This document shows, in pieces, positions 36,185 to 43,506 of a DNA stretch of 64,000 bases. How positions within the stretch are numbered: position 1 is the stretch's first letter; each line of letters starts with the position of its first letter. This DNA comes from Streptomyces asoensis (GTDB lineage Bacteria > Actinomycetota > Actinomycetes > Streptomycetales > Streptomycetaceae), in assembly GCF_013085465.1 (NCBI RefSeq), contig NZ_CP049838.1, positions 9,486,001-9,550,000 on the forward strand, given 5' to 3'. Under the pieces are notes generated by a model, which had not been told where the DNA came from, made no database searches, and worked only from the letters and a program-made list of their open reading frames with translations. A program made the translations under genes and the position numbers.

Positions 36185-37215
36185 CCACCACGAACACGGA
36201 CGTACCCGTGACCACTGCCAGTATCGAACCGCCGCAGGACGCCCACCCGGTGGGCTCCGCACGCTCCGAACGGCTGAGCGCCCTCGTCCAGCAGCACGGT
36301 GCATCGGCCGTCCTGCTGATCGTCTCCATGGTGGCGTCGTTCTCCTTCGACTCCTTCGCCACCGGCGACAACATCAGCAACATGGCGACCAGTTCGGCCT
36401 TCCTGGCGATCGTCGCCCTCGGCATGACCTTCGTCATCGTCACCGGCGGGATCGACCTGTCCGTGGGCTCCCTGTTCGCCCTCGGCGGCGTCCTGGCGGC
36501 CTGGGGATCGCGCCACGGCACCCTGGTGGCCCTGCTGCTGCCGCTCGCCGTCTGCGGGTTGATCGGCGTCGTCAACGGCCTGCTGGTCGCGCGCTCCCGC
36601 CTCGCGCCCTTCATCGTCACCCTCGCGGCCATGCTGGGCGCGCGCGGACTGATGCTGGCGCTCACCGACGAGGGCGCCGACACCTACCTGATCGGCAAGG
36701 GCTCCTTCCTCGCCGAGCTCGGCCAGGGCAGCACCCTCGGCCTCGCCAACCCGGTGTGGATCACGCTGGGCCTGTTCGTCGGCGGAGCCGTCGTCCTGCG
36801 CCGGACCCGCTTCGGGCAGCACGTCTACGCGGTCGGCGGCAACGAGGACGCCGCCGCCCTGATGGGCGCCCCGGTGGCCCGCACCAAGATCCTCGTCTAC
36901 GCCCTGTCGGGACTGCTCGCCGGACTGGCGGGCGCCCTCAACGCCGCCTGGCTCGCCTCCGGCGTGACCATCCTGGGCAGCGGCATGGAACTGGAGGCCA
37001 TCTCCGCCGTCGTCATCGGCGGCACCCTGCTGACCGGTGGGCTCGGCTACGTCAGCGGTTCGCTGGTCGGGGTTCTGCTGCTGAAGGTGATCCAGAACGT
37101 CATCAACCAGATCGGCTCGCTCGACTCCTCCTACCAACAGGTCGTCAGCGGCGCCTTCCTGGCGGTGGTCGTCATCGCCCAGACCTGGCTGGGCCGCCGC
37201 CGACAACTCATGTGA
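36181..37215 (+). CDS. Sugar ABC transporter permease 2, YjfF-like
   Basis: A 344-aa BPD_transp_2 permease, partner of the preceding one in a heterodimeric channel. It shows FVIVTGGIDLSVGSLFALGG, the loop YAVGGNEDAAALMGAPV and VVIGGTLLTGGLGYVSGS. Residues 1-35 are a polar N-terminal extension. The TTG start overlaps the previous stop (TTGA); GTG at 36208 is an alternative. Two different permeases after one double ATPase is the E. coli galactofuranose importer arrangement. Confidence 0.9.
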   Translation: MTTTNTDVPVTTASIEPPQDAHPVGSARSERLSALVQQHGASAVLLIVSMVASFSFDSFATGDNISNMATSSAFLAIVALGMTFVIVTGGIDLSVGSLFALGGVLAAWGSRHGTLVALLLPLAVCGLIGVVNGLLVARSRLAPFIVTLAAMLGARGLMLALTDEGADTYLIGKGSFLAELGQGSTLGLANPVWITLGLFVGGAVVLRRTRFGQHVYAVGGNEDAAALMGAPVARTKILVYALSGLLAGLAGALNAAWLASGVTILGSGMELEAISAVVIGGTLLTGGLGYVSGSLVGVLLLKVIQNVINQIGSLDSSYQQVVSGAFLAVVVIAQTWLGRRRQLM

Positions 37216-37232
37216 CAAGCCCGGGACCAGCC

Positions 37233-37276
37233 CCGGACGGCGGCGGAGCCTGGCCCGGCCCCGCCGCCGCGTCCGG
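37233..37276 (+). terminator. Hairpin between the importer operon and GH2 gene
   Basis: CCGGAC plus GGCGGCGG pair with CCGCCGCC and GTCCGG, with a 2-nt bulge, a 14-bp stem in all. It probably attenuates readthrough into the GH2 gene or terminates the importer operon. Confidence 0.55.
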
Positions 37277-37351
37277 TTCCGGGCGGCCGGACCTCCCCCG
37301 GCCGTCTCTTGCACGCGCACGTCTCCCCACCCCACGAGTCAAGGAGGCACG

Positions 37352-39739
37352 ATGCGTCGAGTACCCGCAGGCCGAAGGCCGTTCGCCCGGATGGGACGAC
37401 CAGCGCGGTGGGCCATCACCGCGCTCGCCGCGCTCACCCTGGTCGGCGGCACGGCACTGACCGCCACCGCCCCCGCGGCCGCGGCCGCCACCGCCCCCGC
37501 GGCCGCCGCCGCACGGGCGTGGACGCCCAAGCCGTCGCCGATGACCACCCCGTGGACGAACCAGGTCCCCACCGACACCCCCCTCCCCGAATACCCCCGC
37601 CCGCAGCTGACCCGCCCGGACTGGGCCAACCTCAACGGCATCTGGGACTTCGCGGTCACCTCCGCGGACGCCGGCCGGCCCGCCTCGTTCACCGAACGGA
37701 TCCGGGTCCCGTTCGTCGCCGAGTCCGCGCTCTCCGGCATTCAGCGCAAGATCACCCAGAACGACAAGCTCTGGTACCAGCGCACCTTCACCGTCCCGTC
37801 GGACTGGAACGGCCGCCGCGTCCAGCTCAACTTCGGCGCCGGCGACTGGCGTACGACCGTGTGGGTCAACGGCCGTCAGGCCGGGGCCGCCCACAGCGGC
37901 GGCTACGACGCCTTCTCCTACGACATCACCGACCTCCTGAACGGCGGCACCAACACCCTGGTGGTCTCCGTCTGGGACCCCACCGAGACCGGCAGCCAGG
38001 CCGTCGGCAAGCAGCGCATCCGTGACGTCGCCCCGCACGCCGGCGGCGGCATCTTCTACACCGCCGCGTCCGGCCTCTGGCAGACGGTGTGGCTGGAGCC
38101 GACCGCGCCCGCGTACGTCAGCCGCCTCGACCTGGTCCCGGACCCGGCGAACAGCCGCCTCAAGGTGACCGTCCGGGGCACCGGCACCAGCGGCCACCAG
38201 GCCCGCGTCACGGTCTCCACCGGTGGCACGACCGTGGGCACGGCCACCGGCGCCGTCGGCACCGAGTTCACCGTGCCCGTCCCCAACCCGCACCTGTGGA
38301 GCCCGGACGACCCGTTCCTCTACGACGTCAGGGCCGACCTGCTCTCCGGCACCACGACCGTCGACTCGGTCGGCAGCTACACCGGCATGCGCACCATCGG
38401 CCTGGCCAGTGTGGGTGGCATGCAGCGCCCGGTCCTGAACGGGAAGTTCGTCTTCCAGACCGGCACCCTCGACCAGGGCTACTGGCCGGACGGCATCTAC
38501 ACCGCGCCCACCGACGCGGCCCTCCGTCACGACCTCCAGAAGCACAAGGATCTGGGCTTCAACATGGTCCGCAAGCACATCAAGGTGGAGCCGCAGCGCT
38601 GGTTCTACTGGGCCGACCGGCTCGGACTGCTGGTCTGGCAGGACATGCCGGCCATGGACCTGCGCACCCCCGACACCGCGGCGCGCACGCAGTGGGAGGC
38701 CGAGTACGACCGCGTCATCGACCAGCACCGCAGCTCGCCGTCCCTGGTGATGTGGGTCGACCAGAACGAGGGCTGGGGCCAGTACGACCAGGCCCGCATC
38801 GCGGCCGAGGTCAAGGCGTACGATCCGACGCGCCTGGTGAACAACATGAGCGGCGTCAACTGCTGCGGCTCCGTCGACGGCGGCAACGGCGACGTCGTGG
38901 ACCATCACGTCTACGTGGGCCCCGGCACCACCGTGCCCAGCGACACCCGGGCCGCCGTGCTCGGCGAGTTCGGCGGACTCGGGTTCAAGGTCGCCGGACA
39001 CGAGTGGTACCCCGGCGGCGGCTTCAGCTACGAGGACCAGCCCGACCTCGCGCACCTGAACAACCGGTTCGTGGGCCTGCTGGACGCGATCCGCGAGGTG
39101 CGCATGCCGCGCGGCCTGTCCGCGTCCGTCTACACCGAGATCACCGACGTCGAGAACGAGGCCAACGGCCTGCTCACCTACGACCGTCAGGTGGTCAAGG
39201 TCGACGAGGCCCGGGTCAGGGCCGCCAACCGCGCGCTCATCGACGCGTCCCAGGCCTCGACCACCCCGGTCACCCTGCCCGTCGACCAGTACAAGTCCCT
39301 GCGGGTGACGACACCCGGATACACCGACCGCTATCTGCGCCACAGGGACGGCGCGGGCTTCACGGAGGTCGTCACCGGTGGCAGCGACGCGTTGCTGAGG
39401 AACGACGCCACCTGGAGGATCGTCCCCGGCCTGGCCGGCAGCGGCTGCTACAGCTTCGCGTCGCGCAACTACCCCGGCCAGTACCTCCGCCACCGCGAGT
39501 ACCGCGTCTACAAGGAGTCCGGCAGCACCGACCTGTTCCGCGCCGACGCCACCTTCTGCCCTGTCCGGGGCGCGAACGGTGCCGTGCGGCTGTCGGCGTA
39601 CGACTTCCCCGAGCAGTATCTGCGGCACTACAACGCCGAGTTGTGGCTGGCCACCCCGGGCGGTACGCACACCTGGGACAACCCCGCCCTGTTCACCGAG
39701 GACACGACATGGTCCGTGGAGGCGCCCTGGGCGCCGTGA
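37352..39739 (+). CDS. Secreted GH2 glycoside hydrolase with C-terminal AbfB domain
   Basis: A 795-aa secreted enzyme. The signal peptide covers about 1-45. GH2 domains follow: sugar-binding jelly roll (about 85-250), Ig-like (about 255-350) and TIM barrel (about 350-630). The acid/base is E473 in WVDQNEGWG and the nucleophile E539 in VLGEFGG. The C-terminal 150 residues form a beta-trefoil AbfB (CBM42-like) domain with repeated YLRHR/YLRHY units, which binds arabinofuranose side chains. GH2 includes galactosidases, glucuronidases and furanosidases; the AbfB domain and the adjacent importer favour a furanosidase. AAGGAGG lies upstream. Confidence 0.87.
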   Translation: MRRVPAGRRPFARMGRPARWAITALAALTLVGGTALTATAPAAAAATAPAAAAARAWTPKPSPMTTPWTNQVPTDTPLPEYPRPQLTRPDWANLNGIWDFAVTSADAGRPASFTERIRVPFVAESALSGIQRKITQNDKLWYQRTFTVPSDWNGRRVQLNFGAGDWRTTVWVNGRQAGAAHSGGYDAFSYDITDLLNGGTNTLVVSVWDPTETGSQAVGKQRIRDVAPHAGGGIFYTAASGLWQTVWLEPTAPAYVSRLDLVPDPANSRLKVTVRGTGTSGHQARVTVSTGGTTVGTATGAVGTEFTVPVPNPHLWSPDDPFLYDVRADLLSGTTTVDSVGSYTGMRTIGLASVGGMQRPVLNGKFVFQTGTLDQGYWPDGIYTAPTDAALRHDLQKHKDLGFNMVRKHIKVEPQRWFYWADRLGLLVWQDMPAMDLRTPDTAARTQWEAEYDRVIDQHRSSPSLVMWVDQNEGWGQYDQARIAAEVKAYDPTRLVNNMSGVNCCGSVDGGNGDVVDHHVYVGPGTTVPSDTRAAVLGEFGGLGFKVAGHEWYPGGGFSYEDQPDLAHLNNRFVGLLDAIREVRMPRGLSASVYTEITDVENEANGLLTYDRQVVKVDEARVRAANRALIDASQASTTPVTLPVDQYKSLRVTTPGYTDRYLRHRDGAGFTEVVTGGSDALLRNDATWRIVPGLAGSGCYSFASRNYPGQYLRHREYRVYKESGSTDLFRADATFCPVRGANGAVRLSAYDFPEQYLRHYNAELWLATPGGTHTWDNPALFTEDTTWSVEAPWAP

Positions 39740-39768
39740 CCGGTCTCCTTGTCTCCGCAGGCCGGTCA
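39737..39768. terminator. Bidirectional terminator of convergent genes
   Basis: TGACCGG and CCGGTCA form a 7-bp stem whose ends are the two stop codons of the convergent GH2 and MOSC genes. The loop is 18 nt, so strength is moderate. Confidence 0.45.
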
Positions 39769-41481
39769 GAGGTCGAGGACGACCTCCGCCACCGGAGTGC
39801 CGCAGCACACGAGGGCTGTACCGGGCTCGGGGAGTTCCAGGGGCGGGGTGGTGTAGGTGACGTCACCCGACACAAGAGGTGTGACGCAGGTGTGGCAGAC
39901 GCCGGTGCGGCAGGACCAGCGGGTGGGGATGTCACAGGCCTCGGCGAGTTCGAGGAGCGAGGCGTGTGCGGCGGACCAGGGGGTGGCGAGACCGCTGCGG
40001 GCGAAGGTGACCAGGGGGCCGGTCCCCGTGGGACCGGGCGGCTGGTGCGGCCGGATCGCAGCGCCGGCGGTGACGCCGGGGTTGATGGCGGGCAGCGCGC
40101 TGAACTGCTCCGTGTGGATCCGCGCGGCACTCACTCCGTGCGCGCGCAGCCCGGCGCCGAGGTCGTCCATGAAGGCGGTCGGGCCGCAGAGATAGACGTC
40201 GGCGTCGGCGGGAATGCCCAGGGCCGCGAGCGACTCGGCGGTCGGCCGGCCCTGGACGACTCGGCGATCAGCGGGCCGCGGTGCGGGCCCCGCGGTGTAG
40301 TAGATGTGCTCGTGGGCGTCGGGGAGTTGTGCCAGCAGCGCGCGGGCCTCGTCGGCGAAGGCGTGGTGGGCGCGGTCGTGGGCGGTGTGGATCCACCAGA
40401 CGGGCCGCGGATCGCGGGTGGCGGCGAGCCGGTGGAGCATGGCGAGCACGGGGGTGACGCCGATCCCCGCGGAGACCAGGACGACCGGGCGGTCGCCTTC
40501 TTCGAGTACGAACGTCCCGCGTGGACTCGCGACGTCGACGAGGTCGCCGGGGTGCAGCGCGGTGTGGAGGTAGCCGCTGACCTGCCCGTGGGGCTCGTGC
40601 TTGACACTGATGCGGTAGGCGCCGGAGCCGGGCGCGGAGGACAGGGAGTAGCTGCGTACCGCGGGGGCGCCGTCGCCGACGGGGAGTCGCAGGGACAGAT
40701 ACTGACCGGGCCGGGACGGGGGCAGGCAGGTGCCGTCGACGGTGTCGAGGTGGATCGACGAGACGGTGGGGGTCTCCCGGACGACGCGCGCGACGCGCAG
40801 GGCCTTGAACCCGGGCCATCCCGGCTCGCTCCCGGGCTGCCGTGCGGCGACGAGCTCCTGAAAGGACTGCCGCCAACCAGGGCTCAGCGCGGGGATGTCG
40901 AGCGCTCTGCGCAGCTTGGCCGGGTCGCGGTCGGGCAGGTAGAGCAGCGCGTCGATGTCGGCGACGCTGAGTTCCTCCGGGCCCTTGCGGACCAGGGTGA
41001 TCTCGTCGCCGGCCTCGACGCGCCCTTCGTTGATCACTCTGAGGTAGAAGCCGGGGCGGTGGTGGGCGACCAGCAGGGAGGCCATGGCCGGTTCGCCCAG
41101 GCGCATGCCGACGCGGTAGCAGGTGACGCGCGGCTGGGTGACCTCGAACTCGGCTTCGCCGATGCGGTACCGGTCGCCGATGCACACCTCGTCGTCGGGC
41201 AGGCCGTCGACGGTGAAGTTCTCCCCGAAGATCCCGAAGGTCAGGTCGTCGCGGCCGAGGTGCTTCCGCCAGTACTGGTAGGACTGGAGCTGGTAGACGA
41301 GGACGGCACGGATGTCTCCGCCGTGCCCGGCCAGATCGCCCTGTCCGTCTCCCTCGACATTCAGCCGTCGCACCATCCGCGGGCCGTCCACCGGGGACTT
41401 CCAGGCCGAGGTGTGGACGGTCCTGCCCTGCCAGGAGACGTCCTGGGGCAGGCCTACGTTGACGGAGAGCAGCGTCACCAT
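39766..41481 (-). CDS. MOSC domain fused to FAD/NAD reductase and 2Fe-2S ferredoxin
   Basis: A 571-aa fusion. Residues about 25-165 are a MOSC domain, resembling YiiM, with the conserved Cys in TQPRVTCYRVG. Residues about 225-330 are a ferredoxin-reductase FAD domain (RSYSLSSAP is the FAD motif). Residues about 335-450 are the NAD domain, with GIGVTPVLAM and YLCGPTAFM. The C-terminus is a plant-type 2Fe-2S domain with CRTGVCHTC and a later Cys. MOSC enzymes handle molybdenum-bound sulfur or reduce N-hydroxylated compounds, so this could be a self-sufficient reductase. AGGAGG lies 6 nt before the ATG. Confidence 0.88.
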   Translation of the reverse strand: MVTLLSVNVGLPQDVSWQGRTVHTSAWKSPVDGPRMVRRLNVEGDGQGDLAGHGGDIRAVLVYQLQSYQYWRKHLGRDDLTFGIFGENFTVDGLPDDEVCIGDRYRIGEAEFEVTQPRVTCYRVGMRLGEPAMASLLVAHHRPGFYLRVINEGRVEAGDEITLVRKGPEELSVADIDALLYLPDRDPAKLRRALDIPALSPGWRQSFQELVAARQPGSEPGWPGFKALRVARVVRETPTVSSIHLDTVDGTCLPPSRPGQYLSLRLPVGDGAPAVRSYSLSSAPGSGAYRISVKHEPHGQVSGYLHTALHPGDLVDVASPRGTFVLEEGDRPVVLVSAGIGVTPVLAMLHRLAATRDPRPVWWIHTAHDRAHHAFADEARALLAQLPDAHEHIYYTAGPAPRPADRRVVQGRPTAESLAALGIPADADVYLCGPTAFMDDLGAGLRAHGVSAARIHTEQFSALPAINPGVTAGAAIRPHQPPGPTGTGPLVTFARSGLATPWSAAHASLLELAEACDIPTRWSCRTGVCHTCVTPLVSGDVTYTTPPLELPEPGTALVCCGTPVAEVVLDL

Positions 41482-41705
41482 CGCGGACCTCCTGGGGATG
41501 TCCGGCCGGGCCGGCCCCCCCCATGGCGCTCTTCGGTGCGCCGAATCCGATACTAGTTCGCGAGCGGACGCCGCCGCGATACGGCGACGGCGCGGTCCGG
41601 TCGTCGTCCCGCTCACGGTTGCGGGCGGCGGCTCCGCGGTCCGCACCCGGTGCGCTCCTCATGCGCCGCCGGACATCGACGTCGTCCTCGCCCGCGGCGT
41701 GAGGC

Positions 41706-42323
41706 TCAGCGTGACGGGAACGTCCACGACTGGCGGATCAAGGCGCCGAGGAGCTTCTGGCCGTCACCGTCGTCGGCCACGTCTCCCTGGGCAGACATGG
41801 AAATGGTGAAGGAGCTTCCCCGGGTGCCCCGCATCCAGGGACCGTTACAGGTGCGGACGTACGTGGACCGCTGCATGCGGCTGGTGTACCAGTTCTGGCT
41901 CGAGCAGCGGCCGATCGAGGGTGCGCCCGAGCCGGCACGCCAACCGCCGTCGATGATCACGTTCTTGAATGTCATGCTCGGGTTTTTCAATGCGCGCCCG
42001 GCCGGGCAGGAAATTCCACCGGACGGCGGGATTCCGACACTCAAGGAGCAGTCGGTCGGCCAGTCGACGCGGAATTGCCACCGGCCGCGCACCAGCCGGT
42101 AGCCGTTCGCCGAGGCCGCCGTCCATTCCAGGCAGAGCCTCTCGGACACCCGGGACCACTGTGCGCTCGTCTGCCAGACCTTGCTGTTCGTGTAGTCGGA
42201 GCAGGCCACCTGGGTGGCGGGTTCCGCTGCCGAGGCCGATGGGCTGCCGACCGACACGCTCAGCAGACACAAAGACGCCGCGGTGACCAGTCCGCGGATG
42301 AACCTTCGATTCCCTTGCAACAT
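41706..42323 (-). CDS. Hypothetical secreted protein
   Basis: A 205-aa protein with a clear signal peptide (about 1-32, cleavage after SASA). The mature part contains five cysteines, many Trp, Ser and Arg residues and no recognised domain. Cysteine spacing suggests disulfides outside the cell. A G-rich site (GGGGGGCG) precedes the ATG, and a hairpin lies 17-52 nt upstream of the start. It lies between the MOSC fusion gene and the IS element. Function is unknown. Confidence 0.65.
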   Translation of the reverse strand: MLQGNRRFIRGLVTAASLCLLSVSVGSPSASAAEPATQVACSDYTNSKVWQTSAQWSRVSERLCLEWTAASANGYRLVRGRWQFRVDWPTDCSLSVGIPPSGGISCPAGRALKNPSMTFKNVIIDGGWRAGSGAPSIGRCSSQNWYTSRMQRSTYVRTCNGPWMRGTRGSSFTISMSAQGDVADDGDGQKLLGALIRQSWTFPSR

Positions 42324-42339
42324 TCGCCCCCCATTTCGC

Positions 42340-42375
42340 TTTCACCCGCGAACGTGACAGGTCGCGAAGGTGAAA
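42340..42375 (-). promoter_or_regulatory. Stem-loop upstream of the secreted protein gene
   Basis: TTTCACC plus CGCGA pair with TCGCG and GGTGAAA, leaving a 2-nt bulge and a 10-nt loop. It lies just upstream of the ribosome binding site of the minus-strand gene, where it could act as an operator or as an mRNA leader structure. Confidence 0.35.
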
Positions 42376-42556
42376 TCTGGAATGTCCCACATGATGCAGC
42401 ACGCGGGCGCGCCGAAAATTGTGGAATCTCGAAAAGGGTGGGTCGGCGAGAAGGAACTACGTATATCGGTGGGGCGTGCGAAAGCGCGCGGGGCAAGCGC
42501 GGGCGGCGCGTGCGAGCGCCGTCGCGGCCGTCCCTGGGCCGCGGTCGACCGGTGAT

Positions 42557-42599
42557 CGGTGGCGCGGCCCCGCCCCGCGAGAGGACAAGGCCGCCACCG
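42557..42599 (-). terminator. Displaced terminator of the second GH2 gene
   Basis: CGGTGGC and GGCC pair with GGCC and GCCACCG, leaving a 2-nt bulge. Before the IS inserted, this hairpin would have begun about 20 nt after the GH2 stop. It is now separated from it by the element. Confidence 0.5.
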
Positions 42600-42621
42600 T
42601 CCACCAAGCGCAGCGCCCTAG

Positions 42622-43506
42622 GTCGTGTCCGCAAAGTCAGGGGAGCCAGAGTCGTAGGCAGGCGAGGGTGACCAGGGCCTGGTAGTGGCGGGCGCGTTTG
42701 TCGTAGCGGGTGGCCAGGGCTTTGTTGTGCTTGAGCCTGTTGAAGCAGCGTTCGACGACGTTGCGCCGGCGGTAGGCCGCGCGGTTGAGCCGGCACCGGC
42801 TCTCGCCTCGCCGGATACGGCCGTTGATCTGGTCGATCCGCTCGGGGATGGCGGCCTTGATGCCTCGTCGGCGGAGATAGGTGCGGATCTTCGTGGACGA
42901 GTAGCCCTTGTCGGCGGCCACCAGTTCCGGCCGGGTGCGAGGACGGCCCGGCCCGCACCGCTCGATGCGGATGCGGGCCATGACCTGCTCGAACTGGGTG
43001 CAGTCGTTGACGTTGCCAGCGGTGAGGGTGAAGGCCAGGGGTCGTCCCCGGCCGTCGCAGGCGAGGTGGATCTTCGTGGTCAGTCCGCCGCGGGACCGGC
43101 CGATCGCCTCGCCCGGCCAGGGCCCCCTTTTCGGGCCCCGGCGGCATGCTGGTGGGCCCGCACGGTCGTGGAGTCGATGCATACGATCGACCAGTCGACG
43201 GCTCCCACGGCGTCGGAGTGCTGTTGGACGTGGGCGAGCAGGCGGTCCCAGGTGCCGTCCGCCGACCAGCGGCGAAAGCGTTCGTAGACGGTCTTCCACG
43301 GCCCATAGCGCTCGGGCAGATCCCGCCAGGCCGCGCCGGTGGACAGCTTCCACCAGATCCCGTTCACCACTTGGCGGCGGTCCCGCACCGGCCGGCCCAT
43401 CCGGGGAGGGGCCAGCAACGGTTCGATCACCGCCCACGACTCATCGCTCAGCTCATGACGACGCACCATGAACCGACCAACGAGCAAGCGACTTTGCGGA
43501 CACGCC
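42622..43506 (-). mobile_element. IS5-family insertion sequence, complete
   Basis: An 885-bp element. Its terminal inverted repeats are 17 bp with one mismatch: the left end reads GTCGTGTCCGCAAAGTC and the right end, inverted, GGCGTGTCCGCAAAGTC. Both sides are flanked by CTAG (42618-42621 and 43507-43510), a 4-bp target duplication. It carries one transposase gene split over two frames. Near-perfect ends and an intact target repeat suggest recent insertion and possible activity. Confidence 0.9.
42637..43469 (-). CDS. IS5-family transposase, two frames joined by -1 frameshift
   Basis: A DDE transposase of about 275 aa. The first frame starts at 43469 (MVRRHELSDESWAVIEPLL) and would stop at 43080. 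The second supplies the C-terminal half to 42637. They meet at AAAAGGGGG (43131 to 43123 on the minus strand), where a -1 shift turns GARKGGPG into the family-like GARKRGP, then GRSRGGLTTK. The catalytic Asp is in VCIDSTTVRAHQH, the second in AADKGYS and the Glu in NVVERCFNR, so the triad is complete. A programmed shift is likely, as in related IS5-type elements; a decay mutation is the alternative. Confidence 0.85.

Noticed and set aside
37453..37510. Ala-rich repeated codons at the GH2 N-terminus
   Set aside because: This is an ordinary low-complexity stretch at the end of a signal peptide region, not a functional repeat.
42637..43437. Second transposase frame as an independent full-length gene
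   Set aside because: Only its part after about 43130 resembles a transposase. The upstream part is the shadow of the first frame.
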